The position numbers and the translations under genes were made by a program. 64,000 nt of DNA, taken from Methylocapsa acidiphila B2 (lineage in GTDB: Bacteria; Pseudomonadota; Alphaproteobacteria; Rhizobiales; Beijerinckiaceae). Below are positions 38,001-46,956 of this stretch, one piece after another (the stretch's first letter is position 1; every line of letters begins with the position of its first letter). The stretch covers positions 62,001 through 126,000 of the forward strand of contig NZ_ATYA01000001.1 in the NCBI RefSeq assembly GCF_000427445.1, in the 5' to 3' direction. Below the pieces are notes generated by a model, which ran no database searches, was not told the DNA's origin, and saw only the letters and a list, made by a program, of their open reading frames with translations.

Positions 38001-40257
38001 CGTTCGCTGGGTGAGAGCGGTCCAGTCCGATCTGATCGAGAAGAGGCATGAAGTCATTTAGGATTTCGACAACCGCCAGAGCCTGAGCCAATCGTCCTCC
38101 GGCAGCCGCGTAGGCGTCCTGAGCTGTCAATGTTCGAAATTCATTTGCCAGAGGATGTCTTAGGATAGATGTTGCGACGTTGAGCCTGCCGAGTGGTTCG
38201 CAACGAAGGTCTGGCAGCGATCTCAACTCAGCTTCGATGCCGAGAATGTCACGACGCAATGCAAAACCGTGCTCAAGTTCGGCGAGGTCGAGATTGACGA
38301 GTTCCGCAATGAGGCGATCGTCGGGCGCATCGGCGATTTGATCATTAAGCGCGACAAGATGATCAATGCCCCCGAGTGTTCCGGCGCCCAGATCATCATT
38401 CCGAGCGAAATACTTAGTGAGCTCCGACGCAGCGTCATGCAGCTTCGTCAACGTGTCGATGAGCCGGGGAATCTCAAAGGTTGGGAAATCCCCGAGTTGA
38501 ACGCACGCCCAAGGGGAATGGGCTGGATGGCCGAAGCTCGATGCAAAACTTGTCGAGAGGTGAGCATAAATTTCGATCTGGCCGCGCAGCTCGGCGAGTC
38601 GATTTGGGTCATCGAGGACGTCGGATGAAAGAACAATTGGTCGCATCGAGTCCATCACATCGCTATTGCGACTTCGGCCACGCACTGCCCTCCAGATGAG
38701 GTTGAAAGGCGTCAATCCACCTGCGTCCTCCGCATGCAGGGCAGCAACATAGCGACTAATCTCATCGCGGCTTTCAACCCAAGTTGGGTCTTTAGCGGTC
38801 ACTGTGCCGCTTGGAGTGGATTCCCGGCCGAGCTGCACGCGCGCCTGAAGGCTCTCGATCACCGACTTTGGTGAAGCCTTGTCCGAATGGAGCTCAAGAC
38901 AAAAGTCGCCGAGGCCAGCCTGATCGAGACGGCGCTTGACGACGTCGAGAGCAGCCTGCTTTTCAGCAAGGAACAAGACGCGTTTGCCCGCCCCTAGCGC
39001 GTTTGCTACGATATTGGTGATCGTTTGCGATTTGCCGGTGCCAGGCGGTCCCTGAATCACCAAATTTTTTTCTTTCATCACATCGATAAGCGCGCTGTGC
39101 TGCGATGCGTCTGCGTCATGGATCAGGATCGGTGCGATCTTCTCGAATTCTGGATCGTCAATTGGATAATCCGCTGGGACGCCAAGCAGTCCCGGCCCCT
39201 CGCCAGTGCGCTCGACTCCACTCAAAATCGCGTTTACGAGACTGTGAGCGGAAGGGTGCTCGGTCCAATTTTCTGGATTGAGGTCCGCATACATCGCGAA
39301 CCGGCCGAATGCAAAATGTCCAAGCACGAGCCATCGCCGGATCCCCCATCGCTTCAGTCCATTAACGGCGGCGCGCGTCTTCTCTAAATAGGACTCGATG
39401 GACCCGACAGGATCGTCTTCGCTGCATTCGAAGTCGGGAAGGGCGCGGTTGAAATCCTTTTCTACAACTTTCTGAAGGCTGAGATTTACCTCGACGGAAC
39501 CTTCACGGATCGAGAGGTAATAGACGGATTTTCCCTTGACCTTTTTCTCCTCAAGTCGCACCGGAAGGAGCAGCAATGGGGCGAAGAATTTTTTATCAGA
39601 AATGTCGGCTTCATACCATTCCAAGAAACCGAAAGCGAGAAACAGTGTTGAAAGCCCCATCTCTTGATCAGCAAGCCGTGCATCGCTCGAGATTTTTTCG
39701 AGGATGCTTTCGAGTTCGTCCGAATACATGAGAGTCTGGAGCGCAGAATCGGGGTGAACTTCCTTTTGTCGATTCGGTCGGAGCTCGAGACTGGGGTCAA
39801 CCCCAATCGATCTCGCGTGGTCAGCCCGATTAATCTCTTTTCTAGACGGCCGCGGCGGTAGCCCTAGCTGACTTCGAACCTTTTCACGTAGTTCACGTTC
39901 GAGAGTTGCGACGGCGATCTCGTCGTCCCTGCCCTCGCTCTCGAGGGCCTCGCGCTTAACGAGGTATTCAACATCTGACACCCTGGCATGCTCCAAGGCC
40001 GACTTAAACTCTTCGCTTCTCTCATCCGCCGGGATGTCGTCGGGATCAGGGAGGCCCTGGATCTCGAGAGCGGCTTCTTCCGCGACGAGTTTGCGGTAAA
40101 CATCCTCAAATACATGATCGATGATTTGCAGATGCTTCTTCGACCTCGTGGCGAAGCTGTAATTCAGCATTCGGTTTCTTTTCGATAAGTCGAGAAGTTT
40201 CAGGCGAAGCTGCTCATAAAGTTTCCCAAGGCGGGATTGTTCGGTCTCGTCCTGCAT
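35071..40257 (-). CDS. hhe: DUF4011-helicase-Vsr protein (Hhe-type anti-phage effector)
   Basis: A 1728-residue single-protein system. The N-terminal DUF4011-type region has LRLKLLDLSKRNRMLNYSF near residues 17-35. A superfamily 1 helicase follows, with Walker A GPPGTGKSQTITN near residue 400 and the DEAS box LIVIDEASQMQPEDALG near 1296. A C-terminal Vsr/MTES_1575-like endonuclease near 1620-1690 has ECDGASYHSSKSARDRDRLR and LGWDLIRVWSTDW. The DUF4011-helicase-Vsr architecture was reported as the defence gene hhe; I rely on memory for that name. I prefer the ATG at 40257, which follows an AAGGAG, over a TTG at 40284. It stands beside a broken integrase module. Confidence 0.82.
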   Translation of the reverse strand: MQDETEQSRLGKLYEQLRLKLLDLSKRNRMLNYSFATRSKKHLQIIDHVFEDVYRKLVAEEAALEIQGLPDPDDIPADERSEEFKSALEHARVSDVEYLVKREALESEGRDDEIAVATLERELREKVRSQLGLPPRPSRKEINRADHARSIGVDPSLELRPNRQKEVHPDSALQTLMYSDELESILEKISSDARLADQEMGLSTLFLAFGFLEWYEADISDKKFFAPLLLLPVRLEEKKVKGKSVYYLSIREGSVEVNLSLQKVVEKDFNRALPDFECSEDDPVGSIESYLEKTRAAVNGLKRWGIRRWLVLGHFAFGRFAMYADLNPENWTEHPSAHSLVNAILSGVERTGEGPGLLGVPADYPIDDPEFEKIAPILIHDADASQHSALIDVMKEKNLVIQGPPGTGKSQTITNIVANALGAGKRVLFLAEKQAALDVVKRRLDQAGLGDFCLELHSDKASPKSVIESLQARVQLGRESTPSGTVTAKDPTWVESRDEISRYVAALHAEDAGGLTPFNLIWRAVRGRSRNSDVMDSMRPIVLSSDVLDDPNRLAELRGQIEIYAHLSTSFASSFGHPAHSPWACVQLGDFPTFEIPRLIDTLTKLHDAASELTKYFARNDDLGAGTLGGIDHLVALNDQIADAPDDRLIAELVNLDLAELEHGFALRRDILGIEAELRSLPDLRCEPLGRLNVATSILRHPLANEFRTLTAQDAYAAAGGRLAQALAVVEILNDFMPLLDQIGLDRSHPANGLDAVAAAAIIASKIDPEHRPWIGELPTLHDAAFGPLYARWAALVSLEQDWRDKLQRYGSRNWPPADEIDAAAPFFRKKGIGKGIASLRAAGKAARALVAKLSLDETNDTADHLESLSRHVQELSAFVKDVGAATMLGVHWRGLDSPFENISIGLKLRGFIEAKVSTLPTGARVSARIFSLSPSQIEAIGLFADLGQTLGTLSPEIKSRLSSKSIDRALVELDAEIATIRQFLSLDPQQELALIHFPIKQIAETAERIAGLEDLGKRIAAKPTRDVIEALGHSEADIDSAFAAIAWIRDIRRSNCPEFWKKRLVSPNASTQRDILREAAQDGASLKSRYKALLAVVTGEFGMRDFETLPASSLAEQIDLLIEHQVELNELIAIGRQRQILSQAGLSEFLTSADKLLLEGIRLQNVFETFVSERRADRIRRTTPALSSNGSTLEAWRKIFAERDHRKIKSDRKTVKDKLLHATPPNGSNYGPKSTWTDAALLRNEFAKQRRFAPVRDLLSRGGQAIQTLKPCFMMSPLSLAKFLTPGKLAFDLIVIDEASQMQPEDALGGLLRAKQIVVVGDPKQLPPTDFFTRSDDRPSSDDDFEDIDDESILEACQRSFRELRRLKWHYRSRCESLIAFSNAEFYDNALITFPQARPASFSVDLVRVDGFYQARRNVIEAGRLAEEAVEFMRRFAEESEESIPTLGIVAVNATQFELLREEVHRLSANDVLVARYREKVKSKGEEVFIKNLENVQGDERDFIFISLTYGREPGATAMKQRFGPINGKQGHRRLNVLFSRARIRVCIFASFGSADVKPPEGSHQGVQILKRYLEYAETRGRAAVQTLGGEPDSDFEIEVADRLRRKGYDIVRQVGVSGYRIDLGVRHPDHPEMFLAGVECDGASYHSSKSARDRDRLREEILRGLGWDLIRVWSTDWFDNPALETEKLVKRLEQRRSQPVRGFNDYRWVTSVFPNPEQTEDILRVE

Positions 40258-40415
40258 GGACGCGTTAGCTCCTTGTACCGGCAATTTTAAAATCCAAATA
40301 TTTGCTTCGTATCACATACGCTAGCGATGGACAGGGGCGCCGCTCCCCGACCCAGAACCGACCAAATTAATCGGGAAGACTCCAAGCGCGATGGAAGCTC
40401 TCCAAAACAATCTTC

Positions 40416-40547
40416 TTATGATTTGATGATCTCGACATAAGGATTGTGCATGTTCTCTCCTGACGCCCCCACGTCAATGAGCTTCAACCCCTCCTCGAAA
40501 ATATTGCCGTACACGCGTTGCGCGAGAGACATGTCATGCTGTCGCAT
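40416..40547 (-). CDS. possible small protein, 43 aa
   Basis: A short frame, MRQHDMSLAQRVYGNIFEEG at the start and NPYVEIIKS at the end. It sits 159 bp upstream of the helicase-Vsr gene on the same strand. A GAGGAG lies only two bases before the ATG, so the internal ATG (MSLAQRV) may be the true start. No family is recognised. The rest of 40258-40664 shows no other supported gene. Confidence 0.35.
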   Translation of the reverse strand: MRQHDMSLAQRVYGNIFEEGLKLIDVGASGENMHNPYVEIIKS

Positions 40548-40664
40548 AACTCCTCAATACGGAATTGGAATCGCCGGCAATGGTGTAAAGGCGATTGAGG
40601 ATTTGAATATTGCCCCAATATGCCTAGTGGATAGCCGGTCGCGACATTTCGGCTCACAAATCGA

Positions 40665-41813
40665 CTAAAGCTCTAGGCTCAATTGGGGCGGCTCGTTCGC
40701 CTGATCGTCGCCCAGCGACGACAATGACGCGCCGAGAAGCCGGATGCCTTTTGCGAGCGGAGAAAGGCTTTCGAGGAGTTCGAGGGTTTGCCGTTCAAGG
40801 TCGGCGCGCGTCTCAAATGGCGCTGCGCTCGTCCGGCTTCGCGTGATCTGCTGGAAATCGGCGTATTTGACCTTCAGCGTCACCGTCCGCCCACGCGCTC
40901 CAGCGCTCTCGCAATGACGCCAGACCTTTTCCACGATCGGCTGCAGCGCATCGCGCGCACTCTCGAGGGTGAAGATGTCAGCTGAAAAGGTGTTTTCGGC
41001 ACCGACCGACTTCCGAATCCGATCGGAGCGAACCGGCCGTTCGTCGATCCCGCGCGCGATCCAGTAATAGTATGGCCCTGCTTTCCCGAATTGTTCCTGT
41101 AAATAGGCGAGAGGATGGGCCTTCAGGTCGAGCCCGGTCGCGATCCCAAGCCTGTTCATCTTCGCAGCGGTCGCAGGTCCGACTCCATGGAATTTTCGGA
41201 CGGGCAGGGTCTCGACAAAGGCCGGCCCCATCTTTGGCGTGATCACAAATATTCCGTCGGGCTTACGATGCTCCGATGCGAGCTTCGCCAGAAACTTGTT
41301 GTATGACACGCCAGCGGAGGCGGTGAGGCTCGTCTCGGCGCGGATCTTCGCCCGGATCTGTTCCGCGATCTCGGTTGCGGAGACTATCCCCTTGAGATTT
41401 TCCGTCACGTCCAAATAGGCTTCGTCGAGCGACAGCGGCTCGATGATGGCCGTGTATTCGGCGAAGATGGCGCGCATCTGTTGGGAGACTGCCCTGTAGA
41501 CGTCGAACCGAGGCTTCACGAAAATCAGGTCCGGACATTTCCGCTTGGCCATGATCGAGGGCATCGCCGATCGGACGCCGAATTCCCGCGCCTCGTAGCT
41601 CGCGGCCGCGACAACTCCGCGTTCGCGTGACCCGCCGACCGCGACCGGCTTTCCGCGCAGCCAGGGATTGTCGCGCTGCTCAACGGAAGCGAAAAAGGCG
41701 TCCATGTCGACATGGAGGATCTTACGGCGCCGCGCGGGCTCGATCGGCAAGCCCCGATCCTGATGATCGGACCGAGTCGTTCTCCGGTTTCGATCAGCAT
41801 CCGACACGAGCAT
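40665..41813 (-). CDS. dinB: DNA polymerase IV (Y family)
   Basis: A 382-residue translesion polymerase. The catalytic acidic motifs are intact: ILHVDMDAFFASVEQRDNP in the first block and PLSLDEAYLDVT in the second. The thumb helix-hairpin-helix is at KFHGVGPATAAKMNRLGI, and the little-finger domain follows (VTLKVKYADFQQITRSRT). It would copy past damaged template bases. The ATG at 41813 lies five bases after the SRAP stop, so it is the third gene of the uvrD-like, SRAP, dinB operon. The C-terminus ends without an obvious beta-clamp peptide that I can name. Confidence 0.88.
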   Translation of the reverse strand: MLVSDADRNRRTTRSDHQDRGLPIEPARRRKILHVDMDAFFASVEQRDNPWLRGKPVAVGGSRERGVVAAASYEAREFGVRSAMPSIMAKRKCPDLIFVKPRFDVYRAVSQQMRAIFAEYTAIIEPLSLDEAYLDVTENLKGIVSATEIAEQIRAKIRAETSLTASAGVSYNKFLAKLASEHRKPDGIFVITPKMGPAFVETLPVRKFHGVGPATAAKMNRLGIATGLDLKAHPLAYLQEQFGKAGPYYYWIARGIDERPVRSDRIRKSVGAENTFSADIFTLESARDALQPIVEKVWRHCESAGARGRTVTLKVKYADFQQITRSRTSAAPFETRADLERQTLELLESLSPLAKGIRLLGASLSSLGDDQANEPPQLSLEL

Positions 41814-41818
41814 GACGA

Positions 41819-42484
41819 TCAGGCCGCAAGGCCTCCCTCGTCTTTCCTTTCGCCCCTTGCGACGATGATAAGAGCGTCGTCGGGAAGCGGCCGCTGCAGC
41901 TTCAGAGCCTCCACTGCAGGCGCGGTCATCCAAAGGTCGATTTCTTCCTGCGTCATCAGAATGACGGGCATGGCTTTCGGATGGATCTGAGCCACGACCG
42001 CGTTGGGCTCGGTCGTCAGAAACGCGAAGATGTCATTGTTCGTCTCGCCTTCTTTCACTTTCCTGACCGATGTCCAATTGGTCCAGATTCCGGCGAAGAA
42101 AGCGAGAGGCCGGGTTTCGTTCAATGCAAACCAGACTGGCGGATGCGTGCCGTCAGGAAGCGCTTCGTTCTCGGAAAAGCTTGTGAAAGGAACGACACAA
42201 CGATTCTCGACGCCGAGCCATCGGCGCCAGTGCGGCGACTTCACATTGCGGACGTTGGTGACGCCTGGATCGGACTTCTTCCCCTTTAGCGCGAAGACAG
42301 GTGCCGGCATGCCCCACCGCGCCATCGTGAGTTCGCGTCCATCGGGCTGATTGCGCACGATCGGGGCCGCATAGTCAGGAAAGATCCCAGGAAAGGGCGG
42401 TAGGTTGCCCGTGCGGTCGCTCATGGCGCGGGCGAATTCGCGGATCGCCTGCTGGCCTTTGGTCAAAGCGTAAAGGTTGCACAT
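41819..42484 (-). CDS. SRAP (YedK/HMCES-type) abasic-site DNA-protein crosslinking protein
   Basis: A 221-residue SOS response-associated peptidase family protein. The ATG at 42484 places the essential Cys at residue 2 (MCNLYALTKGQQAI), needed for covalent trapping of abasic sites in single-stranded DNA. Other family marks are the MARWGMPAP block, NVRNVKSPHWRRWL, RCVVPFTSFSE and the active-site His in QIHPKAMPVIL. It sits between a UvrD-like helicase gene and dinB, a position that fits lesion protection during damage tolerance. Confidence 0.9.
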   Translation of the reverse strand: MCNLYALTKGQQAIREFARAMSDRTGNLPPFPGIFPDYAAPIVRNQPDGRELTMARWGMPAPVFALKGKKSDPGVTNVRNVKSPHWRRWLGVENRCVVPFTSFSENEALPDGTHPPVWFALNETRPLAFFAGIWTNWTSVRKVKEGETNNDIFAFLTTEPNAVVAQIHPKAMPVILMTQEEIDLWMTAPAVEALKLQRPLPDDALIIVARGERKDEGGLAA

Positions 42485-42495
42485 CGGCGATCCTC

Positions 42496-44565
42496 CTACC
42501 GCCACATCCCGCGCATGCGCGCGCCGACATCGACGCGGACCTGCCTCGGATCGAGCCGCCCCTCAGCCGTAGTCGCTGCGACGGGCCATGCGCAGATCTC
42601 GAAGAGCTGAAGAAGCGTCGCTGGAATGAAGCGCGTGCGCGAGGCATAAACATGACGGTCGCCCTGCGCGTTCTGGCCATGGGTGAAGAAACGCTGCGGC
42701 AAGACGAGATGTAGATCGTCTTTCGCCCGCGTCATGGCGACGTAGAGAAGGCGCCGCTCCTCCTCGATTTCAGCGGTCGTTCCAGCGCCGAGGTCGGAAG
42801 GAATGCAGCCGTCGACGGTGTTGAGCAGAAACACCGATTTCCATTCCTGCCCCTTCGCGGAATGGATGGTGGAAAGGATCAGATAATCTTCGTCCAAATG
42901 CGGCGCGCCGGCCTGATCGCTTGTGGCGTCCGGCGGGTCCAGCGTCAGTTCCGTCAAGAAGCGCTCCCGGGACGGATAGCCGGACGCGATCTGTTCGAGC
43001 TGCAGGAGGTCGGCCTGTCGGATGGAGACGTCTTCATGGATGCGGGTGAGATGCGGCTCATACCAGAGCCGCGCCTGCTCGATCTCCGCGGGCCATCCGG
43101 CCTCGCCCGCGCGAAGGCGCAGCAAAATGTCCACGAACTCCATCCAGGCGGCTCCGGCGCGCGGCGGCGACGGACTGTCGGCGAGCGCGGCAAGCGGGTC
43201 CGGCCCATCCGCCATCAGGTCGAGCGCGCGCTGCGCCGTGGTCGGCCCGACGCCTGGCAGGAGCTGCATGAGGCGGAAGCCAGCGACCCGGTCGCGCGGG
43301 TTCTGCGCAAAGCGCAGCAGCGCCAGCATGTCCTTGACATGGGCGCTGTCGAGGAATTTGAGACCGCCGAATTTGACGAAGGGAATGTTGCGCCGGGTCA
43401 GTTCGACCTCGAGCGGGCCGCTATGATGGGACGTGCGGAACAAGACGGCCTGCTGCTTCAGCGCCGCGCCGCCCTCCCGGTTTTCCAGAACCGTCTCGAC
43501 GACATAGCGCGCCTGATCGGCCTCGTCGCGGACATTGACGAGCCGAGGGCGATCCGCCGACGGGCGGTCGGTCCAGAGGTTCTTGGTGAAGCGCTCCGCG
43601 GCGAGATCGATGACGCCATTGGCGGCCGCAAGGATCGGCTGGGTCGAGCGGTAATTGCGATCGAGCGTGATGACGTCGGCCGGCGGGCTGAATTCGGCGG
43701 GAAAATCGAGGATGTTGCGCACCGATGCGGCGCGGAAGGAATAGATCGACTGCGCATCGTCGCCGACGACGGTGAGACCCCTGCCGCTGGGCTTCAGCGC
43801 CATCAGGATCGAGGCCTGCAGGCGGTTGGTGTCCTGATATTCATCGACCAGCACATGGTCAAACCGGCCGCCGATATCCTCGGCGAGCAGCGGATCGCCG
43901 ACCGTCTGCGCCCAGTAGAGCAGGAGGTCATCGTAATCGAGAATATTCTGCGCCTGCTTGGCCTCGACATATGCCGCGAACAGCTCGCGCAATTGCTCGC
44001 TCCATCCGGCGCACCACGGGTAGGAGCCGCGCAGCACGTCGTCCAGCGGCAGTTCCGCGTTGACGGCGCGGGAATAGATCGCGAGGCACGTCCCCTTGGT
44101 CGGAAACCGGCTTTCCATCTTTGAGAAGCCGAGCTCGTGCCGGACGAAGTTCATGAGGTCGGCGCTATCTTCCCGGTCGTGGATCGTAAAAGCCGGATCG
44201 AGGCCGATCTGTTCGGCATAGTCGCGCAAAAGCCTTGCGCCGATCCCATGAAACGTCCCCGCCCATGCGAGCGCATTGGTCATGACGCCTGATTTGCTCC
44301 CAAGAACCTTGGCGCAGATGCGCTCGACGCGTCGGCTCATTTCGGCCGCCGCCCGGCGGGAAAAGGTCATCAGCAGGATGCGGCGCGGATCGGCGCCGCT
44401 GACGATCAGATGGGCGACACGATGCGCCAGCGTGTTGGTCTTGCCGGAACCCGCACCTGCAATGATCAGCAGCGGGCCGCCGATCGCTCCGTCGGCAAGG
44501 CCAACCCCATGCTCCACGGCGCGGCGCTGTTCGCTGTTCAATGTCTCCAGATGCGCCGCGCTCAC
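42496..44565 (-). CDS. UvrD/Rep-like superfamily 1 DNA helicase
   Basis: A 689-residue 3'-5' helicase. Walker A is IIAGAGSGKTNTLAHRV, motif II is HVLVDEYQDTNRLQ, motif III is VVGDDAQSIYSFRAASV, then LDRNYRST and the C-terminal LSTIHSAKGQEWKSVFLL and LLYVAMTRAKDDLHLV. No nuclease domain is attached. Of the UvrD family, it resembles the shorter helicases often found next to imuA in alphaproteobacteria. It is the first gene of a leftward operon with SRAP and dinB, divergent from imuA, with a LexA box in the shared upstream region. Confidence 0.87.
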   Translation of the reverse strand: MSAAHLETLNSEQRRAVEHGVGLADGAIGGPLLIIAGAGSGKTNTLAHRVAHLIVSGADPRRILLMTFSRRAAAEMSRRVERICAKVLGSKSGVMTNALAWAGTFHGIGARLLRDYAEQIGLDPAFTIHDREDSADLMNFVRHELGFSKMESRFPTKGTCLAIYSRAVNAELPLDDVLRGSYPWCAGWSEQLRELFAAYVEAKQAQNILDYDDLLLYWAQTVGDPLLAEDIGGRFDHVLVDEYQDTNRLQASILMALKPSGRGLTVVGDDAQSIYSFRAASVRNILDFPAEFSPPADVITLDRNYRSTQPILAAANGVIDLAAERFTKNLWTDRPSADRPRLVNVRDEADQARYVVETVLENREGGAALKQQAVLFRTSHHSGPLEVELTRRNIPFVKFGGLKFLDSAHVKDMLALLRFAQNPRDRVAGFRLMQLLPGVGPTTAQRALDLMADGPDPLAALADSPSPPRAGAAWMEFVDILLRLRAGEAGWPAEIEQARLWYEPHLTRIHEDVSIRQADLLQLEQIASGYPSRERFLTELTLDPPDATSDQAGAPHLDEDYLILSTIHSAKGQEWKSVFLLNTVDGCIPSDLGAGTTAEIEEERRLLYVAMTRAKDDLHLVLPQRFFTHGQNAQGDRHVYASRTRFIPATLLQLFEICAWPVAATTAEGRLDPRQVRVDVGARMRGMWR

Positions 44566-44690
44566 GAATGCCCCGATATCTTGCTGTTATTCCTCAGCGA
44601 TTCGCCGACCCCTGTTACATACCGCACTTCAAGCTCCACGGCTGCGTCAATGAAGGTTGATGCGACGGATTGACTCACGCGGCCAGATAA

Positions 44691-44705
44691 GAACATTTAG
44701 GGAAC
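44691..44705. promoter_or_regulatory. LexA operator, GAAC-N7-GAAC
   Basis: The sequence GAACATTTAGGGAAC matches the direct-repeat SOS box of alphaproteobacteria (GTTC-N7-GTTC on the other strand). It lies 52 bp upstream of the imuA ATG and 126 bp upstream of the divergent UvrD-like start, so it could repress both operons. Confidence 0.8.
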
Positions 44706-44756
44706 ATAACATTCAAAGAAACCGCTGGGAAGACCTCTGAGAGGGCCTTTTTGCCT

Positions 44757-45518
44757 ATGAAGGAAGCCGCCGCCAGCCCCATCGTCGCCGAACTTCGCGC
44801 GCGCATTCAGCGCCTCGAAGGCGGACGCGCGCACGGTCGCACGGTGCTGCCATTCGGGATCAAGGAGATCGACGGCCGTCTGCCGGGCGGAGGGCTGGCG
44901 TTCGGCGCGCTGCATGAGGCGGCGGGCGGCGGCAATGGCGCGATCGACGGCGCGGCGGCCGCGCTTTTCGCGGCGGGGATCGCGGCGCGGACGCGCGGCA
45001 AGATCCTGTGGTGCGTCGCCCGCCAGGATCTTTTCGCCCCGGCACTCGCGCAGGCGGGGTTGGCGCCGGACCGCGTGATCTATGTCGAGGCCGGCGATGA
45101 GAAGTCGGTTCTCGCCTGCTTCGAGGAAGGTCTGCGCCATGGCGGGCTTGGCGGGGTCGTGGCAGAGGTCGCCCGACTGTCCATGACTGCCTCGCGCCGG
45201 CTGCAGCTCGCGGCCGAAAGCTCCGGCACGATCGGCTTTGCCGTCCGTCGCTGGCGGAGGCAGGCCGAAGCCGCCGAATTCGGGCAGCCGACCGCCTCCG
45301 TCACCCGCTGGCGCGTGACGGCGCTTCCCTCCGCCCCTTTGCCGGTCCCAGGCGTTGGACGCGCAAGGTGGCGGCTCGAATTGATCCGGTGCCGGGCCGG
45401 CGAGAGCGCCGATTTCGAAGTGGAGGCCTGCGATGGCAAGGGTCGTCTCCATCTTCCTTCCGACCTGGCCCACGGACCGGATCAGAAGAAAGCTGGGCGC
45501 CGCCGCGCCGTCAGCTGA
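44757..45518 (+). CDS. imuA: ImuA, RecA-like mutagenesis accessory protein
   Basis: A 253-residue RecA-related protein of the mutasome. The opening VAELRARIQRLEGG, the region LPFGIKEIDGRLPGGGLAFG and the LHEAAGG turn are typical of ImuA; the last corresponds to the nucleotide-binding loop in RecA but is degenerate here. LWCVARQDLFAPALAQAGL follows. I use the ATG at 44757, three codons into the frame, with a GAGAGGG upstream. A LexA box lies 52 bp upstream. The 3' end overlaps imuB by 86 bases. Confidence 0.87.
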   Translation: MKEAAASPIVAELRARIQRLEGGRAHGRTVLPFGIKEIDGRLPGGGLAFGALHEAAGGGNGAIDGAAAALFAAGIAARTRGKILWCVARQDLFAPALAQAGLAPDRVIYVEAGDEKSVLACFEEGLRHGGLGGVVAEVARLSMTASRRLQLAAESSGTIGFAVRRWRRQAEAAEFGQPTASVTRWRVTALPSAPLPVPGVGRARWRLELIRCRAGESADFEVEACDGKGRLHLPSDLAHGPDQKKAGRRRAVS

Positions 45519-46956
45519 AGCGCCGCTCGTGCTCATAGGCAGGGACGGAAGACGGCGCGTGGTGCTGGCTGCCGACGCAGCCGCTCAAGCCGCGGGCTTG
45601 CGCGTCCGCATGCCCGTGACCAAGGCGCAGGCGCTGGTGAAAGGTCTGGTCGTCATGGACGCCGATCCGGCGGGCGACGCCGAAGCGCTTGAGCGCCTCG
45701 CCCTCTGGGCGCTGCAGCGCTATGCGCCGATCGCCGCGGCCGACCTGCCGGACGGGATCGTGATGGACGTCGCCGGCGCGGCGCATCTTCATAGCGGAGA
45801 AGACGCCATGGCAAAGGGGATAGTCGAGCGGATCGCCGCCGCCGGCGTCGCAGCGCGCGCCGCCCTCGCCGATAGTTGGGGCGCCGCTCATGCGTTGGCG
45901 CGTTTCGCCGCGCGTCCCGCCATCATCATTCCTCCTGGCGGGAGCGCGAAAGCGATCCTCGAGCTGCCGATTCGCGCCCTGCGCCTGCCGAAGGATATAG
46001 TGGACGGTCTTCGCGTCCTCGGCTTCGAGAGCATCGGGGAACTGGCGGCGACGCCCCGCGCGCCGCTCGCCCTGCGCTTTGGTTCCGAACTTGGCCGCCG
46101 CCTCGATCAGGCCTTCGGGAGGATCAGCGAGCAGATCGATCCCCTGCGGCCGCCGGACCTTATCGAGGTTCGCCGCGCCTTTGCCGAACCGATCGGCGCT
46201 GCGGAAACAATTGCCCGCTACACGGGCAAACTTGTCGTCCAGCTTTGCCAAGCGCTCGAGGCGAAGGGCCTCGGAGCCCGACGCCTGGACCTTGTCTTTC
46301 ATCGGGTCGACAACCGCATCGAGGCCATCCGCATCGGAACGGCGCTGCCCGTTCGCGACGTAAAGCGCCTGACCCGGATGCTCTGCGACAAGATCGAGAC
46401 CGTCGATCCCGCCTTCGGCGTCGAGATCATGCGGCTTGCGGCGTCCGTCGCCGAGCCTCTGGAGGACAAACAGACGATTTCGTCGCTGACGGAGGAGCCG
46501 GAGGCCGACGTCTCGGCTCTGATCGATGCGCTCGCCAACCGCGTCGGCGAGGACAGGATCTATCGCTTCGCCCCGGTCGCCAGCGATGTGCCGGAACGCT
46601 CCGTTACGCGGATCGCGCCGTTGGCGCCCGATACGGGTGAAGCGTGGCCGGACCATTGGCCGCGGCCTTCACGCCTGTTGCCAGTCCCCGAACCCATCGA
46701 CGCCATGGCGCTGCTTCCCGATCATCCGCCGGTCAGCTTCACCTGGCGCGGCGTTCGCCGCCGGGTGAAGCGCGCCGACGGTCCCGAGCGCGTCTTTGGC
46801 GAATGGTGGAAACGCGACGCCGAACTGGTTGCGGTGCGCGACTATTTTCAGGTCGAGGACGAGGCCGGCGAACGGTTCTGGATCTATCGCGCCGGCGACG
46901 GCGAAGACGCCGCAACCGGTTCGCAGCGCTGGTTCCTGCACGGGGTTTTTGGATGA
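45433..46956 (+). CDS. imuB: ImuB, catalytically inactive Y-family polymerase scaffold
   Basis: A 507-residue Y-family-like protein. The start [20 protein letters not shown] stands where active enzymes have the DMDAFFA motif, and the second acidic motif (SLDEAY) is absent, so it should not polymerise; ImuB is known to bridge DnaE2 to the clamp. Helix-hairpin-helix text ([20 protein letters not shown]) and a C-terminal domain ending [12 protein letters not shown] are present. It overlaps imuA at the 5' end and dnaE2 by ATGA at the 3' end. Confidence 0.88.
   Translation: MARVVSIFLPTWPTDRIRRKLGAAAPSAEAPLVLIGRDGRRRVVLAADAAAQAAGLRVRMPVTKAQALVKGLVVMDADPAGDAEALERLALWALQRYAPIAAADLPDGIVMDVAGAAHLHSGEDAMAKGIVERIAAAGVAARAALADSWGAAHALARFAARPAIIIPPGGSAKAILELPIRALRLPKDIVDGLRVLGFESIGELAATPRAPLALRFGSELGRRLDQAFGRISEQIDPLRPPDLIEVRRAFAEPIGAAETIARYTGKLVVQLCQALEAKGLGARRLDLVFHRVDNRIEAIRIGTALPVRDVKRLTRMLCDKIETVDPAFGVEIMRLAASVAEPLEDKQTISSLTEEPEADVSALIDALANRVGEDRIYRFAPVASDVPERSVTRIAPLAPDTGEAWPDHWPRPSRLLPVPEPIDAMALLPDHPPVSFTWRGVRRRVKRADGPERVFGEWWKRDAELVAVRDYFQVEDEAGERFWIYRAGDGEDAATGSQRWFLHGVFG

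Noticed and set aside
40444-40668. 74-residue plus-strand frame
   Set aside because: It lacks a ribosome-binding site and family text and overlaps the better minus-strand small frame.
42862-44124. 420-residue plus-strand frame
   Set aside because: It is antisense to the UvrD-like helicase gene, whose motifs are unambiguous.
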